This document shows positions 43,746-52,853 of a stretch of 64,000 bases of DNA, one piece after another. The DNA is from Acidovorax kalamii. Lineage in GTDB: Bacteria; Pseudomonadota; Gammaproteobacteria; Burkholderiales; Burkholderiaceae_C. Made by a program: the position numbers and the translations under genes. Within the stretch, counting starts at the first letter, position 1; every line of letters starts with the position of its first letter. Below the pieces are notes generated by a model. The model saw only the letters and a list, made by a program, of their open reading frames with translations. It was not told the origin of the DNA and ran no database searches. The DNA lies in NCBI RefSeq assembly GCF_002245625.1, contig NZ_NOIG01000004.1, forward strand, positions 744,001 through 808,000, written 5' to 3'.

Positions 43746-45305
43746 TCAGCGCACGCCGCTTTTGCGCAGGCGGGGAGCGTCGGCCAGGTGCGACAGGGCC
43801 TGTTCGCAGGCCGCCACCGCCAGGGCCTGGTGCGCCGCCAGCCAGCCCAGGCCAAACCAGGCCACAGGGGCATTGGAGGTGGTTGCCAGGTCGTCATACA
43901 GCCCCTGGGCCACGCGCTCGTCGTTCAGCTGGCCCAGGGCCGACAAGGCGGGCTGCAGGCTGTCCAGAAAAGCGGCGCTGTCGGCATCCAGCCCCGGCGC
44001 CACGAATTCGGTGAGGTAGCGCAGGCGCTTGAGGCGTTTGCGCAGCCGATGTTGCTTTTGCATGGTCAGTGCGGCAAACCCCTGCGCGTCCTGGCGCACC
44101 TGTGTGTGCAGGCGCTTGATGCGTTTTTGCAGCAGGCGGTGGGTGTCTTTCGGCCCCAGGGCTTCCGCTCCGTCCGCGTCTGTGTCTGGCGCGGTGGCAA
44201 GGGGCGCGTGGCTCTGGGCCGTGAAGGCCATGAGACCGATCAGCGCGGTCTGGAATGCGGCGGTGCGCACGATGTCGGCTGCACCCGTGCTGGCACCTGC
44301 TGCGCTGGCACTGCCCGTGGGCGGTTCGGCCAGGGCAGGGGCACCGGCGGCCTGCATGCGGGCATGGACGGACTGCAGCACCTGGCTTCGGTCGCGCAGC
44401 TCGCCCAGACGCCGGAACACGTCCACCAGGGGCGCGTCCCACGCGGGGTCGAAACGGCCGGGGGCCAGCGGCGCCAGCTCGCGCAGGGCCGTGCGCAGGC
44501 GGCGAAGGCCAATGCGCAACTGGTGCACATGTTCATCGGTGCCCGTGCCTTCCGCGATCTCGCTGCTGTTGCTCAGCACCTGCTGCAGGCAATAGGCGAC
44601 CACGGCCCGCTGCAAGGCCGGGCCCTGCCAAAAGGCGGGGCCCGTAGCATGGGCGACCATGGCCCTGGCTTTGGTGGCAGGCCGGGACCATTGCGCTGCC
44701 AGCAGCCGCTCGCCGCGCTCGGCCTTGGACACCGTGCTCAGATACAGCCCATGCCGCGTGGCCCAGCGGGTGGCCAGGGCGGCGAGCCCTGCCACGGGCC
44801 CGGTGGTGAGTTCCAGTTCCAGCTCGCAGATGCGGGCTTCTTGTTGCTGTGGGGTGCCCCGCCGGGCCACCACCCGCCCGGTGTCCAGAGCCAGCTCCAC
44901 CACACCCCCTTTGAAAGCGATGTTCCGAGTCACGCGGTCCATCTCTGTGCCGTAGGTTTCTACCAAAGGGCCCTGGGCCGCCTGTAGCGCCGCCACCAGC
45001 CGCGCACCAGCGACCGAGCCCGCATGCAACTCGGGGCGCGGCGCCAGGCTCGGAGGAGCATCGCCCAGAACCACGTTGTGTTCTTCCCGGTCCAGCGGGC
45101 CCAGGCCCAGGGCTTTGACGGTCTGCACCCACTGCGCGCCCTCGCGGCGCAGCCGCAAGGCAATGCCCCGGGACGACAGGGCCGCGTCGGGCGTGTCGAA
45201 GTAGCGCGCCTCCATGCGGATCGGCGTCCACCGGCCCCGGCGCACGGCCGCCTGCACGGCGGCCAGCCGCTCGGGGGGAATGCAGAACTTGAACTCGATT
45301 TCCAT
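43746..45305 (-). CDS. CYTH-CHAD domain protein (inorganic triphosphatase-like)
   Basis: A 519-residue protein with an N-terminal CYTH domain carrying EIEFKF (ExExK) and many charged tunnel residues (RMEARYFDTPDAALS, ALRLRREG), and a C-terminal all-helical CHAD domain rich in His/Arg (HQLRIGLRRLRTALREL, RLRKRLKRLRYLTEF). Similar proteins (YgiF) hydrolyse tripolyphosphate, and CHAD domains bind polyphosphate. It follows the orphan pstS gene in the same direction, which fits a phosphate-storage role. Confidence 0.9.
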   Translation of the reverse strand: MEIEFKFCIPPERLAAVQAAVRRGRWTPIRMEARYFDTPDAALSSRGIALRLRREGAQWVQTVKALGLGPLDREEHNVVLGDAPPSLAPRPELHAGSVAGARLVAALQAAQGPLVETYGTEMDRVTRNIAFKGGVVELALDTGRVVARRGTPQQQEARICELELELTTGPVAGLAALATRWATRHGLYLSTVSKAERGERLLAAQWSRPATKARAMVAHATGPAFWQGPALQRAVVAYCLQQVLSNSSEIAEGTGTDEHVHQLRIGLRRLRTALRELAPLAPGRFDPAWDAPLVDVFRRLGELRDRSQVLQSVHARMQAAGAPALAEPPTGSASAAGASTGAADIVRTAAFQTALIGLMAFTAQSHAPLATAPDTDADGAEALGPKDTHRLLQKRIKRLHTQVRQDAQGFAALTMQKQHRLRKRLKRLRYLTEFVAPGLDADSAAFLDSLQPALSALGQLNDERVAQGLYDDLATTSNAPVAWFGLGWLAAHQALAVAACEQALSHLADAPRLRKSGVR

Positions 45306-45345
45306 GGATGACTGCGGCGCTCGCGCTGAATTGTTTTTTGATTAA

Positions 45346-45373
45346 TGAAAATGAATATAAAAATTAATTTTCA
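45346..45373. promoter_or_regulatory. AT-rich inverted repeat between pstS and the CYTH-CHAD gene
   Basis: TGAAAAT (45346-45352) and ATTTTCA (45367-45373) are a perfect 7-bp inverted repeat in an AT-only patch, where the surrounding DNA is GC-rich. It may be the CYTH-CHAD promoter/operator or part of the pstS 3' end. Confidence 0.4.
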
Positions 45374-45394
45374 GTAATTTGGGATTTGGTTGAT

Positions 45395-46465
45395 TTACTG
45401 CTGCAAAGGCGCGGAAGAAGAAATCAAACTCAAGCCCAAGGGCGTTCCTTTTTGGTCGCGAATGGATGTGATGACCTTGAATGCAGTGGCTTGCACCCGG
45501 TCGGGCAGGCGCACAAAATTATTTTCACTGACCAGGGTATCGCCATTCACAAAGGACCAGATAATGAATTTAAGCGCCTGGGTGGTTTGCTCCGGGTTGC
45601 TGGTGACCTTGGGGAACACCACAAACGTGCCCATGGTAATGGGCCACGCCGATTTGCCGGGCTTCTGCGTCAGCGTGTTGTTGAATGCGCCGGTGGCAGA
45701 CCATTCGCTGTTGGCCAGTGCGGCCTTGAAAGCATCGATGGAGGGTTTGACAAAAACACCTTCGGCATTCCTCATCTGCACCGAGGCCAAGCCGTACTCG
45801 GCCACATAGCCAAAATCCACATAACCAATGGCGCCCACGGTGTCGCGCACGCCCTTGGCCACGCCCTCGCTGCCTTTGAAAGCCAGATGGCCGTCGGGCC
45901 ATTTGATGCTGGTCTTGACGCCAAAAGACGCCTTCCATGGGGCGCTGACCTTGGCCAGGTAATCCGCGAAGTTGTAGGTGGTGCCCGAGCCGTCGGCGCG
46001 CACCACCACCTTGATGGGCAGGTCGGGCAGGGGCGTGTCCGGGTTCAGGGCGTTGATGTCGGGGGCGTTCCAGCGGGTGATTTCGCCCATGAAGATGCGG
46101 CTCAGCACTTCGCCCGTCAGACGCAGCTGCGCGTTCTGGACCTTGGGCAGGTTGACGATGGGGCTGATGCCGGTGATGGCCACGGGCAGGGCGATCAGGC
46201 CGTGCTCGATCAGATCCTTGTCGGACGGATGCACATCGGTGGCCCCGAAGCCCACGGCCTGCTGCTGGATTTTCTTCATGCCCGCACTGGATCCGACGGG
46301 ATCGTAGGCCACCCCGGAGCTCGTGGCCTTGGTGTAGGCCTTGGCCCAGCTGCGGTAAATGGGCGCTGCGGCGGAAGACCCTGCACCGGTCACAGTCTGC
46401 GCGCCAGCGGCGCCCGCGGTCAGCAGGGCCCATGAGAGGGTCAAAAGGGCGTAGATAGTTTTCAT
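45395..46465 (-). CDS. pstS: Phosphate-binding protein PstS-like
   Basis: A 356-residue periplasmic protein with signal peptide LLTLSWALLTAGAAGAQ and the PstS opening VTGAGSSAAAPIYRSWAKAY, SSAGMKKIQQQAVGFGATD, IFMGEITRWNAPDI and RADGSGTTYNFADYL, which hold the residues contacting phosphate. It normally serves the PstCAB importer, but no pstC, pstA or pstB is near, so it is an orphan copy for scavenging, sensing or support of the CYTH-CHAD protein. ATG at 46465. Confidence 0.93.
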   Translation of the reverse strand: MKTIYALLTLSWALLTAGAAGAQTVTGAGSSAAAPIYRSWAKAYTKATSSGVAYDPVGSSAGMKKIQQQAVGFGATDVHPSDKDLIEHGLIALPVAITGISPIVNLPKVQNAQLRLTGEVLSRIFMGEITRWNAPDINALNPDTPLPDLPIKVVVRADGSGTTYNFADYLAKVSAPWKASFGVKTSIKWPDGHLAFKGSEGVAKGVRDTVGAIGYVDFGYVAEYGLASVQMRNAEGVFVKPSIDAFKAALANSEWSATGAFNNTLTQKPGKSAWPITMGTFVVFPKVTSNPEQTTQALKFIIWSFVNGDTLVSENNFVRLPDRVQATAFKVITSIRDQKGTPLGLSLISSSAPLQQ

Positions 46466-46604
46466 GGATTTTTCTGTTATTTGTTTTGAATATGTTTGTA
46501 TTTGTCGAAACCCTGCGGGCCCCTGGCCTGCGAGGCCGGTAGCTTATCAAAAAAATATTATCTTTCTTTAAAGCCCGGTGAGGGTGTAATGGTCTTGTTG
46601 CTGC

Positions 46605-46620
46605 GTCATGGTTTTGTCAT
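46605..46620 (+). promoter_or_regulatory. Pho-box-like GTCAT direct repeat
   Basis: GTCAT at 46605-46609 and GTCAT at 46616-46620 are spaced 11 bp, the half-site spacing of PhoB boxes (CTGTCAT-N4-CTGTCAT). The orientation points to the chemoreceptor gene rather than pstS, and it lies about 150 bp from each, so its target is uncertain. The rest of the 310-bp intergenic region (46466-46775) holds a GGCCTGCGAGGCC hairpin and AT-rich promoter DNA for pstS. Confidence 0.4.
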
Positions 46621-46775
46621 TTGAAACAAATAGTATCTTTCTCCGACGGCCATACCGTGGCCGGAAATGGTGGCTGAAACAGGGGTGGCACGACCACACC
46701 AGGTTTTCGCCACACGGATCGAACGCGATGGTGGTGCCCCCGGGGCCGCCACCGGGACATTGACGAGACCTTCAG

Positions 46776-48467
46776 ATGCTTCAAAAAATCAAAATTGGCA
46801 CCCGACTGGCCCTGGCATTTGCCGTGCTGCTGCTGTTGATCTCGGCCCTGGCGGCGGGCGGCATCAGCGGTGCCAAGCGCCTGACCGAGCGCAGCGCAGC
46901 GCTGTATGGCGACCGCACGGTGCCTTTGGGCGTGCTGTCCGAGATCAGCCACCTCACCCAGCGCAACCGGGTGCTGGTGATGGACATGCTGATGGACCCT
47001 GGCACCAGCAACCTGCAGGCCAGCCACACCGAGCTGACGGCGAACGTCGAGCGCATCCGCAGCCTGTGGGCCAGCTACACGGCCAAGCCGCTGGCCGCTC
47101 AAGAACAATCCCTGGCCCAGGCCTTTGCCGAGGCCAACACCCAGTACCTGGACAAAGGGCTGCTGCCCGCCGCGCAGGCGCTGGTCTCGGGCAAGTACGA
47201 CGACGGGTCGGAGCTGTACATCACCCAGATCCGCCCCCAGGCCGCCAAGGTGCAGGCGGCGGTCGAGCAGCTGGTGGGCCTGCAGATCGAGGTGGGCGCA
47301 GAAGAGTTTGGTGCCGCCAAGGCGATGAGCGAGACCATCCATGTGTGGATGCTGGCCGCGACCGCGCTGGCACTTCTGGTGGGGGCGGCGATGGCGCTGG
47401 TCATCACGCGCTCCATCTCGCGCCCTCTGCAGCAGGCCGTGGCACTGGCCCGCACGGTGGCAGGGGGCGACCTGAGCGCGCAGATTGTGGTGCGCGGAAC
47501 CGATGAAACCGCCGAACTGCTGGGCGCCCTGCGGGAGATGAACCAGCAGTTGGTGCGCGTGATCACCGAGGTCCGCGACAGCACCGAAACCGTGGCCCGG
47601 GATGCCGTGCTGATGGCCGGTGGCGCCGAAGACCTGGCCCGCCGCACCGAGGTGCAGGCCTCCAACCTGCAGGAGACAGCGGCCTCGATGGAGCAGCTCA
47701 CCATCACCGTGCAACACAACACCGACAACGCCCACCGCGCCACGCAACTGGCGCAAGAGGCCAGCAAGGTGGCCAATGAAGGCGGCAGCGTGATGCGTGA
47801 CGTGGTGGCCACCATGCAGGAGATCAACCTGCAGTCGCAGAAGATCACCGACATCATCAAGGTGATCGACGACATCGCCTTCCAGACCAACCTGCTGGCC
47901 CTCAATGCCGCCGTGGAAGCAGCCCGCGCGGGCGAGCAGGGCCGGGGTTTTGCCGTGGTGGCGGGCGAGGTGCGGGGGCTGTCGCAGCGCAGCAGCACGG
48001 CGGCGCGTGAGATCCGGGGCCTGATCGCGGCCAGTGTGCAGGGCGTGGGGCGGGGCTCGGCGCTGGTGGGCCAGGCGGGTGAGCGCGTGGCCAACACCGT
48101 GCGGCATGTGAACCAGGTCGTGGCCTTGATTAGCGAGATTCAGAACGCGGGCCAGGAACAGGCCCGGGGCATCGCCCAGATTGGCGAGGCCGTGCGGCAA
48201 CTGGATGTTGCCACGCAGCAGAACGCCGCCCTGGTGGACGACAGCTCGTCCGCCTCCACCGGTGTGAAGAACCAGGTCCGGCGCCTGCTGGAGGTGATCC
48301 ACCAGTTCCGGCTGGCGCCCGATGGGGCCCGCCCGGCCGTGGATGCACTGGAGGGGCCCCGACAGGGCGGGTTGCCGCTGCCATCAACAGCGCCAAACGC
48401 GCTGGGGGCGGCGCTGCCCGCAGGGGCTACGCCGCGCCAGCCGCAGCTGTCCATGGCGCCGCGCTAG
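46776..48467 (+). CDS. Methyl-accepting chemotaxis protein
   Basis: A 563-residue chemoreceptor: N-terminal helix ([19 protein letters not shown]), periplasmic four-helix-bundle ligand domain (about 35-185), a second helix near 190-210, HAMP, and the cytoplasmic signalling bundle with hairpin core [24 protein letters not shown] near 364. Glu-rich methylation segments such as [11 protein letters not shown] flank it. It controls CheA in response to an unknown periplasmic signal. The C-terminal 60 residues are a Pro/Ala-rich tail without a clear CheR-binding pentapeptide. Confidence 0.93.
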   Translation: MLQKIKIGTRLALAFAVLLLLISALAAGGISGAKRLTERSAALYGDRTVPLGVLSEISHLTQRNRVLVMDMLMDPGTSNLQASHTELTANVERIRSLWASYTAKPLAAQEQSLAQAFAEANTQYLDKGLLPAAQALVSGKYDDGSELYITQIRPQAAKVQAAVEQLVGLQIEVGAEEFGAAKAMSETIHVWMLAATALALLVGAAMALVITRSISRPLQQAVALARTVAGGDLSAQIVVRGTDETAELLGALREMNQQLVRVITEVRDSTETVARDAVLMAGGAEDLARRTEVQASNLQETAASMEQLTITVQHNTDNAHRATQLAQEASKVANEGGSVMRDVVATMQEINLQSQKITDIIKVIDDIAFQTNLLALNAAVEAARAGEQGRGFAVVAGEVRGLSQRSSTAAREIRGLIAASVQGVGRGSALVGQAGERVANTVRHVNQVVALISEIQNAGQEQARGIAQIGEAVRQLDVATQQNAALVDDSSSASTGVKNQVRRLLEVIHQFRLAPDGARPAVDALEGPRQGGLPLPSTAPNALGAALPAGATPRQPQLSMAPR

Positions 48468-48534
48468 GCCACGGCGTGCCCGCATCTTCCGTGACCATGC
48501 ACCGGTGGGACGGTGGCGCACCGGTAGCCCGGCG

Positions 48535-48738
48535 ATGAATCACACCGATGTCCTGATCGCCATTGCCGAAGTGGCGCGCAGTGGCGGCGCGTCAGCGCCT
48601 GAGGACGCGATTGCGCAACTGGCCATGATCATCGACGGCCTGGAGCTGTCGCAGCAGGGCGCCGAGCAGGTGATGGAAATGCTGCTGGGGATTGCCGCCT
48701 GCCTGTGGAACCTGCAGCAGGAGCGGATGCGCTTGTAA
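48535..48738 (+). CDS. Small conserved-looking hypothetical protein
   Basis: A 67-residue frame (starts MNHTDVLIAIAEVARSGG, helix-rich, one Cys near IAACLWNLQ). I do not recognise a family. The composition is protein-like and the gap it fills has no other candidate; the ribosome site is poor. It lies 67 bp after the chemoreceptor and is convergent with the PAS-GGDEF gene. Confidence 0.5.
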   Translation: MNHTDVLIAIAEVARSGGASAPEDAIAQLAMIIDGLELSQQGAEQVMEMLLGIAACLWNLQQERMRL

Positions 48739-48750
48739 AAGTGGCGTGGC

Positions 48751-48784
48751 CCCGCCTGCCTTGCGGAGACACGGCAGGGGCGGG
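48751..48784. terminator. Bidirectional GC hairpin between convergent genes
   Basis: CCCGCCTGCC (48751-48760) pairs with GGCA-GG-GGCGGG (48773-48784) with a two-base bulge. It sits between the stops of the small ORF and the PAS-GGDEF gene. Confidence 0.45.
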
Positions 48785-48794
48785 TCGCCCCGCA

Positions 48795-50057
48795 TCAGTC
48801 GCCCGGGGTTTCGAGCGAGGCGATCTGGTCGCGCCCCCGGTGCTTGGCCAGGTAAAGCGCCTGGTCGGCGCGGTCCAGCATGTCGCGCAGGCTGCGGTCG
48901 CTCTGGCGGAAGGCGCCCACACCCAGGCTGGTGGTGATGCGGTAGGCCTGGCCCGTGTCGTCGTTCAGCTGCAGCGCGCGCACGCTCTGCAGGATGCGGT
49001 GGGCGGCCTCCAGGCCCTCGGCCAGGGTGGTCAGCGGCAGCAGCACACCAAATTCCTCGCCCCCGAGGCGCCCCACGGCATCACTGGCGCGCAGCTGGCT
49101 TTTGACGGCCTGGGCAAAGGCCACCAGGGCCCGGTCCCCCTCCAGGTGGCCATAGCGGTCGTTGATGGCCTTGAAATGGTCCAGGTCCAGCATCAGCAGC
49201 GTGAGCGGCTCGCCGCTGTGGCATGAGTGGGCGTACGCGGATTCCGCCGTCTCCAGAAACGCGCGTCGGTTGGCAATGCCGGTGAGCATGTCGGTGGTGG
49301 CCAGCCGCTGCAGCTCGCGCTCCAGGTTCTTGCGCTGCGTCACGTCGCGGTAGATGCCTTCGACCCCCGCGAAATTGCCCGCATGGTCGTACAGCGCGTG
49401 GCTGCTGATGGAGATGTCGATCACCTGGCCGTCGCGCCGCACCATCTGGCCGGGAAAGTCGCTGACCTCACCATCCGCCAGGATCGCGGCCTTGAACGCA
49501 TCGCGATCGGAGCTGTGCGGGTAGTACGACTCTGCCGTGCGGCCCTCGATCTCGTGCGGTTCGTAGCCCAGCACACGCCGCACCCCAGGCCCCACATGCT
49601 GCACCACGCCCTGGGCATTGGTGCGGTAGTACACGTCCTGCAGGCTGTCGAACAGGCGGCGGAAGTTCTGCTCGCTCTCGCGCAGCTGGGCTTCGATCTC
49701 GCTCTGGTGGGTCATGTCCAGGCCACACATGAGCACGGCGGGGGCGCCGTCCCACTCCGTCGCCATGCTGCTGATCAGCACCATGCGCAGGTTGCCGCGC
49801 GCGGTGCGGATGCGGAACTCGGAGGATTTGTTGGGCCGCCCCGCCTGCCCGGGCACGGCCACCTGCTGGATGCGGTTGCTGGAGCGCACCTGGTCGATGG
49901 GGTGCACAAAATCACCCGAGAGGCGGCCGATCAGTCTGTCGGCGCTGGGCGCTTCCAGCAGCTCCACGCTGGCCGCGTTGGCAAAGCGAATGGCGCCATC
50001 CTGTGTGACGAGCACAGCCGCTGGCAGCAGGTGCAGCAGACGCAGGTCGTGGGACAT
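48795..50057 (-). CDS. PAS-PAS-GGDEF diguanylate cyclase
   Basis: A soluble protein of about 420 residues with two PAS domains (first near DGAIRFANAASVELLE; second FRRLFDSLQDVYYRTNAQG, with PAC block HALYDHAGNFAGVEGIYRDVT) and a C-terminal GGDEF domain with TTDMLTGIANRRAF, LDLDHFKAIND and active RLGGEEF. It makes cyclic-di-GMP in response to a cytoplasmic signal sensed by the PAS domains. Starts at 50057 and 50090 are both possible; neither has a good ribosome site. Confidence 0.9.
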   Translation of the reverse strand: MSHDLRLLHLLPAAVLVTQDGAIRFANAASVELLEAPSADRLIGRLSGDFVHPIDQVRSSNRIQQVAVPGQAGRPNKSSEFRIRTARGNLRMVLISSMATEWDGAPAVLMCGLDMTHQSEIEAQLRESEQNFRRLFDSLQDVYYRTNAQGVVQHVGPGVRRVLGYEPHEIEGRTAESYYPHSSDRDAFKAAILADGEVSDFPGQMVRRDGQVIDISISSHALYDHAGNFAGVEGIYRDVTQRKNLERELQRLATTDMLTGIANRRAFLETAESAYAHSCHSGEPLTLLMLDLDHFKAINDRYGHLEGDRALVAFAQAVKSQLRASDAVGRLGGEEFGVLLPLTTLAEGLEAAHRILQSVRALQLNDDTGQAYRITTSLGVGAFRQSDRSLRDMLDRADQALYLAKHRGRDQIASLETPGD

Positions 50058-50148
50058 GGGGCTTGGTGGTAACCAAAAGTAATGCACCATTGTGGCACCT
50101 GGGGGCCTGGCTGGGAACGGGCGGGTGTCACAGGCGGTACCATCGCCC

Positions 50149-50493
50149 ATGAGAAAAACTTTCCAACTCCACGTTGAAGGCAAGAACCGCGACCGCGTTC
50201 TGGATGCCGTCAAGCACGAAATCCGCAAGTACATCAAACGCGAACGGCGCCGCGACCTGCCGGAAGGCGCTGACTTCTGGGACTTTGACTGCCGTTTTGG
50301 CCGCACCAAGGAAGACGCCGCCGTGGCGCATCTATCGGCCCTGACCGGGCTGATCAATGAAGTCGCGGCCGAGGGCGGGGCGCAGTTCTATGTGGAAATC
50401 CTCGCCAAGCCCGGCAAGCGCCAGCCCCGCGCTGCAGGCGCGGCCGAGGTGCATGGCGTGGATGCGGCTGATGGCGATGTCGAAGGGGCCTGA
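50149..50493 (+). CDS. DUF6172 family protein
   Basis: A 114-residue basic protein (MRKTFQLHVEGKNRDRVLDAVKHEIRK... then KRERRRDLPEGADFWDFDC) of the DUF6172 type; its function is unknown. The Lys/Arg-rich helix and later FYVEILAKPGKRQPR could bind nucleic acid (inference only). ATG at 50149 is chosen over upstream in-frame codons. It ends at a clear rho-independent terminator. Confidence 0.8.
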   Translation: MRKTFQLHVEGKNRDRVLDAVKHEIRKYIKRERRRDLPEGADFWDFDCRFGRTKEDAAVAHLSALTGLINEVAAEGGAQFYVEILAKPGKRQPRAAGAAEVHGVDAADGDVEGA

Positions 50494-50517
50494 CCCCGCC
50501 GCTTTTTCCCGCTCCCA

Positions 50518-50542
50518 GGCTCCGTTCAGGAGCCTTTTTTTT
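50518..50542 (+). terminator. Rho-independent terminator of the DUF6172 gene
   Basis: GGCTCC (50518-50523), loop GTTCA, GGAGCC (50529-50534) and eight Ts (50535-50542) form a textbook terminator. It overlaps the last codons of the helicase gene on the other strand. Confidence 0.92.
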
Positions 50543-51806
50543 CGGCGATTGACGTTGCAGCGGCCGCAGCCGCAGCGGCGCGCAGCTTGTCCTTTTTGCT
50601 CGGCCGTTTGCCTTTGACGCCCCCGGTACCCTGCGGATCGGTGGCGGGGGCTGCGGTTTCGGTGGGCTCGAAGCCCGCAATCTGCTCGCGCGGCAGGGCT
50701 AGGTGCTGGCGCTTTTCGATCAGCCGGAAATGCGCCTCGGCATCGGCCGTCACAAAACTCACGGCCATGCCACTCTCACCCGCGCGGCCGGTGCGGCCGA
50801 TGCGGTGCACGTAGTCCACGGCCGAGCGCGGCAGGTCGTAGTTGACCACCGCAGGCAGCTGCGCAATGTCGATGCCACGCGCGGCCAGGTCGGTGGTCAC
50901 CACCACCTGCCAGCGCTCGTCCTTGAACTCCTGCAGCACCTGCTTGCGCGCGCCCTGGCTCAGGCCGCCGTGGAAAGGCGATGCATAAATGCCCGCCTTG
51001 TACAGCTTCTCGGCCACATGCTCGGCCGCGTACTGCGTGGCCACAAACACCAGCACACGCGACCAGTTGTGCTCCTTGACCAGGTGGCGCAGCAACTGGG
51101 TGCGGCGGCTGGCGTCCACCGCAATGGCGCGTTGTTCGATGGCGGGTTCGTTGCCCGGGGTGTGGGGCACCTCCACGCGCACGGGGTTTTTCAGCAGACC
51201 ATCGGCCAGCGCCTGCACCGCTGCAGGGAAGGTGGCCGAGAAGAACAGGTTCTGCCGCTGTGCGGGCAACAACGCCAGCACACGCTGCAGCTCTTCGGCA
51301 AAGCCCAGGTCCAGCAGGCGGTCGGCCTCGTCCAGCACCAGGTGCGCCACGGCCGACAGGCGCAGCGCGTTGTGATCCACCAAATCCAGCAGGCGGCCCG
51401 GCGTGGCCACCACAATGTCGGCGCCGCCACGCAGGCCCAGCATCTGCGGGTTGATCGAGACGCCACCAAACACGATGGCCACTTTCAGCGGTTGCTGCAG
51501 GTGCTGGGCCAGGCTGCGCAGCACCTCGCCCACCTGGGCCGCCAGCTCGCGCGTGGGCACCAGCACCAGGGCGCGCACCCGGCGCGGGCCGCCAGGCCCT
51601 TGCGTCGCGCTAAGCTGCAGTTGCTGCAGCAAAGGCAGGGCAAAAGCCGCTGTTTTGCCGGACCCCGTCTGGGCTGCCCCCAGCAGGTCAGCCCCTTGCA
51701 GGATGGCGGGGATGGCGCCTGCCTGGATGGGCGTGGGCGCGACAAAACCCGCTTTTTCTGCAGCGTGGACAAGGGCAGGGGACAGACCGAGGGAGGCAAA
51801 GGGCAT
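50526..51806 (-). CDS. DEAD-box RNA helicase (RhlE-like)
   Basis: A 426-residue ATP-dependent RNA helicase with Q-motif region PTPIQAGAIPAIL, Walker A AAQTGSGKT, PTRELA, VLDEADRLLDLGF (DEAD), SATF, and helicase motif VI HRIGRTGRAG. The C-terminal 55 residues are Lys/Ala-rich (GKRPSKKDKLRAAAA), a usual RNA-binding tail. It likely acts in ribosome assembly or RNA decay. ATG at 51806 is chosen; the frame stays open for 684 bp upstream without coding character. Confidence 0.92.
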   Translation of the reverse strand: MPFASLGLSPALVHAAEKAGFVAPTPIQAGAIPAILQGADLLGAAQTGSGKTAAFALPLLQQLQLSATQGPGGPRRVRALVLVPTRELAAQVGEVLRSLAQHLQQPLKVAIVFGGVSINPQMLGLRGGADIVVATPGRLLDLVDHNALRLSAVAHLVLDEADRLLDLGFAEELQRVLALLPAQRQNLFFSATFPAAVQALADGLLKNPVRVEVPHTPGNEPAIEQRAIAVDASRRTQLLRHLVKEHNWSRVLVFVATQYAAEHVAEKLYKAGIYASPFHGGLSQGARKQVLQEFKDERWQVVVTTDLAARGIDIAQLPAVVNYDLPRSAVDYVHRIGRTGRAGESGMAVSFVTADAEAHFRLIEKRQHLALPREQIAGFEPTETAAPATDPQGTGGVKGKRPSKKDKLRAAAAAAAATSIAEKKGS

Positions 51807-51979
51807 GGAAGCGGCGCTGGGGCGGCGGCAGGAAGGGCCACACAGCAGCGCGAAACGGGGAAGGAGATGGGGGGATTGTCGCCGCAGTTGCTGTCCTGGC
51901 CCCCGCGCGCACCGGGGCGATGGCATTCCGGGCCGCACTGCGGGCCCTGCAAAGGGGCATCGCGCAGATAATCGGAGCC

Positions 51980-51999
51980 ACCGGCGCCCCGCCGGTTTT
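51980..51999 (+). other. Hairpin before the DUF2721 gene
   Basis: ACCGGCG, CCC, CGCCGGT is a perfect 7-bp stem followed by four Ts, 17 bp upstream of the start codon. No gene on the same strand ends here, so it may be a leader structure rather than a terminator. The rest of 51807-52016 shows nothing I can name. Confidence 0.35.
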
Positions 52000-52016
52000 C
52001 CCTTTTTGGTAGCGCC

Positions 52017-52484
52017 ATGGCCCTCACCCTTGACTCTTCTGCCATCACCCACGGCATCCAGCTGGCGGTGGCCCCTGTGTTTTTGCTCACCGCCGTGTCC
52101 GGTATGATCGGCGCGGTGGCAGGGCGCCTGGCCCGTATCATCGACCGGGCCCGCGTGGTGGAAGACCGTGCCCGTGCCAGCACCGAGCCCGAGTTTCTGG
52201 CCCGCGCCTACAAGGAGCTGGCCGACCTGCGCCTGCGTGGGCGGCTGGCCAACGGCTGCATTGCCCTGCTCACGTTCTGCGCCTTCCTGATCGGCATCAC
52301 CATCATCCTGCTGTTCCTTGGCGAAACGACCAACTTCCAGTCCAACCGGCTGGCGGTGGCGGGTTTCCTGGCGGGCGTGGCGTCCTTCCTGCTGGCATTG
52401 GTGTGCTTCCTCACCGAAACCCTGCTGGCCACCCGCCTGCTGGACTTCCACATGCTGCAAAACGAGGTGGAGCACAAGCGATGA
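52017..52484 (+). CDS. DUF2721 membrane protein
   Basis: A 155-residue protein with three hydrophobic helices and a basic connecting segment (GRLARIIDRARVVEDRARA), of the DUF2721 family of unknown function. The first helix contains AVAPVFLLTAVSGMIGAVAG. Start and stop positions are clear; the stop overlaps the SUI1 gene start (ATGA), so the two are coupled. Confidence 0.87.
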   Translation: MALTLDSSAITHGIQLAVAPVFLLTAVSGMIGAVAGRLARIIDRARVVEDRARASTEPEFLARAYKELADLRLRGRLANGCIALLTFCAFLIGITIILLFLGETTNFQSNRLAVAGFLAGVASFLLALVCFLTETLLATRLLDFHMLQNEVEHKR

Positions 52485-52843
52485 AGTCATTCGCAGACCT
52501 GGGTGGCCTCGTCTACTCCACCGAATCGGGCCGCATGTGCCCCGACTGCCGCCAGCCCGTGGCGCAATGCACCTGCAAGCAGAACAAGCCTTTGCCCACC
52601 GGCGACGGCATCGTGCGCGTGTCCCGCGAAACCAAGGGCCGGGGCGGCAAGGCCGTGACCCTGGTCAAGGGCGTGCTGGTGGACGAGGCTGCACTCACGC
52701 AACTGGGCAAGCAGCTCAAGGCCGCCTGCGGCAGCGGCGGCACGGTGAAAGACGGCGTGATCGAAGTGCAAGGCGACCATGTGGAGCGTGTGATGGCCGC
52801 GCTGCAAAAACTCGGCCACAAGGTCAAGCGCGCAGGCGGCTGA
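52481..52843 (+). CDS. SUI1/YciH translation factor-like protein
   Basis: A 120-residue protein with an N-terminal zinc-finger-like CPDCRQPVAQCTC and the eIF1/SUI1 core (RVSRETKGRGGKAVTLVKGV, KQLKAACGSGGTVKDGVIEVQGDH). Bacterial YciH may help initiation fidelity. It overlaps the DUF2721 gene by 4 bp and is followed 10 bp later by the DUF3820 gene. Confidence 0.92.
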   Translation: MKSFADLGGLVYSTESGRMCPDCRQPVAQCTCKQNKPLPTGDGIVRVSRETKGRGGKAVTLVKGVLVDEAALTQLGKQLKAACGSGGTVKDGVIEVQGDHVERVMAALQKLGHKVKRAGG

Positions 52844-52853
52844 GGGGTTGGCG

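Noticed and set aside
46605-46620. Treating the GTCAT repeat as a firm Pho box of pstS
   Set aside because: The spacing fits, but the orientation faces the chemoreceptor and the distance to pstS is about 150 bp, so it is listed only as a low-confidence site.
51807-52490. Upstream continuation of the helicase frame
   Set aside because: It overlaps the DUF2721 gene on the other strand and has no helicase motif; the Q-motif region starts right after ATG 51806.
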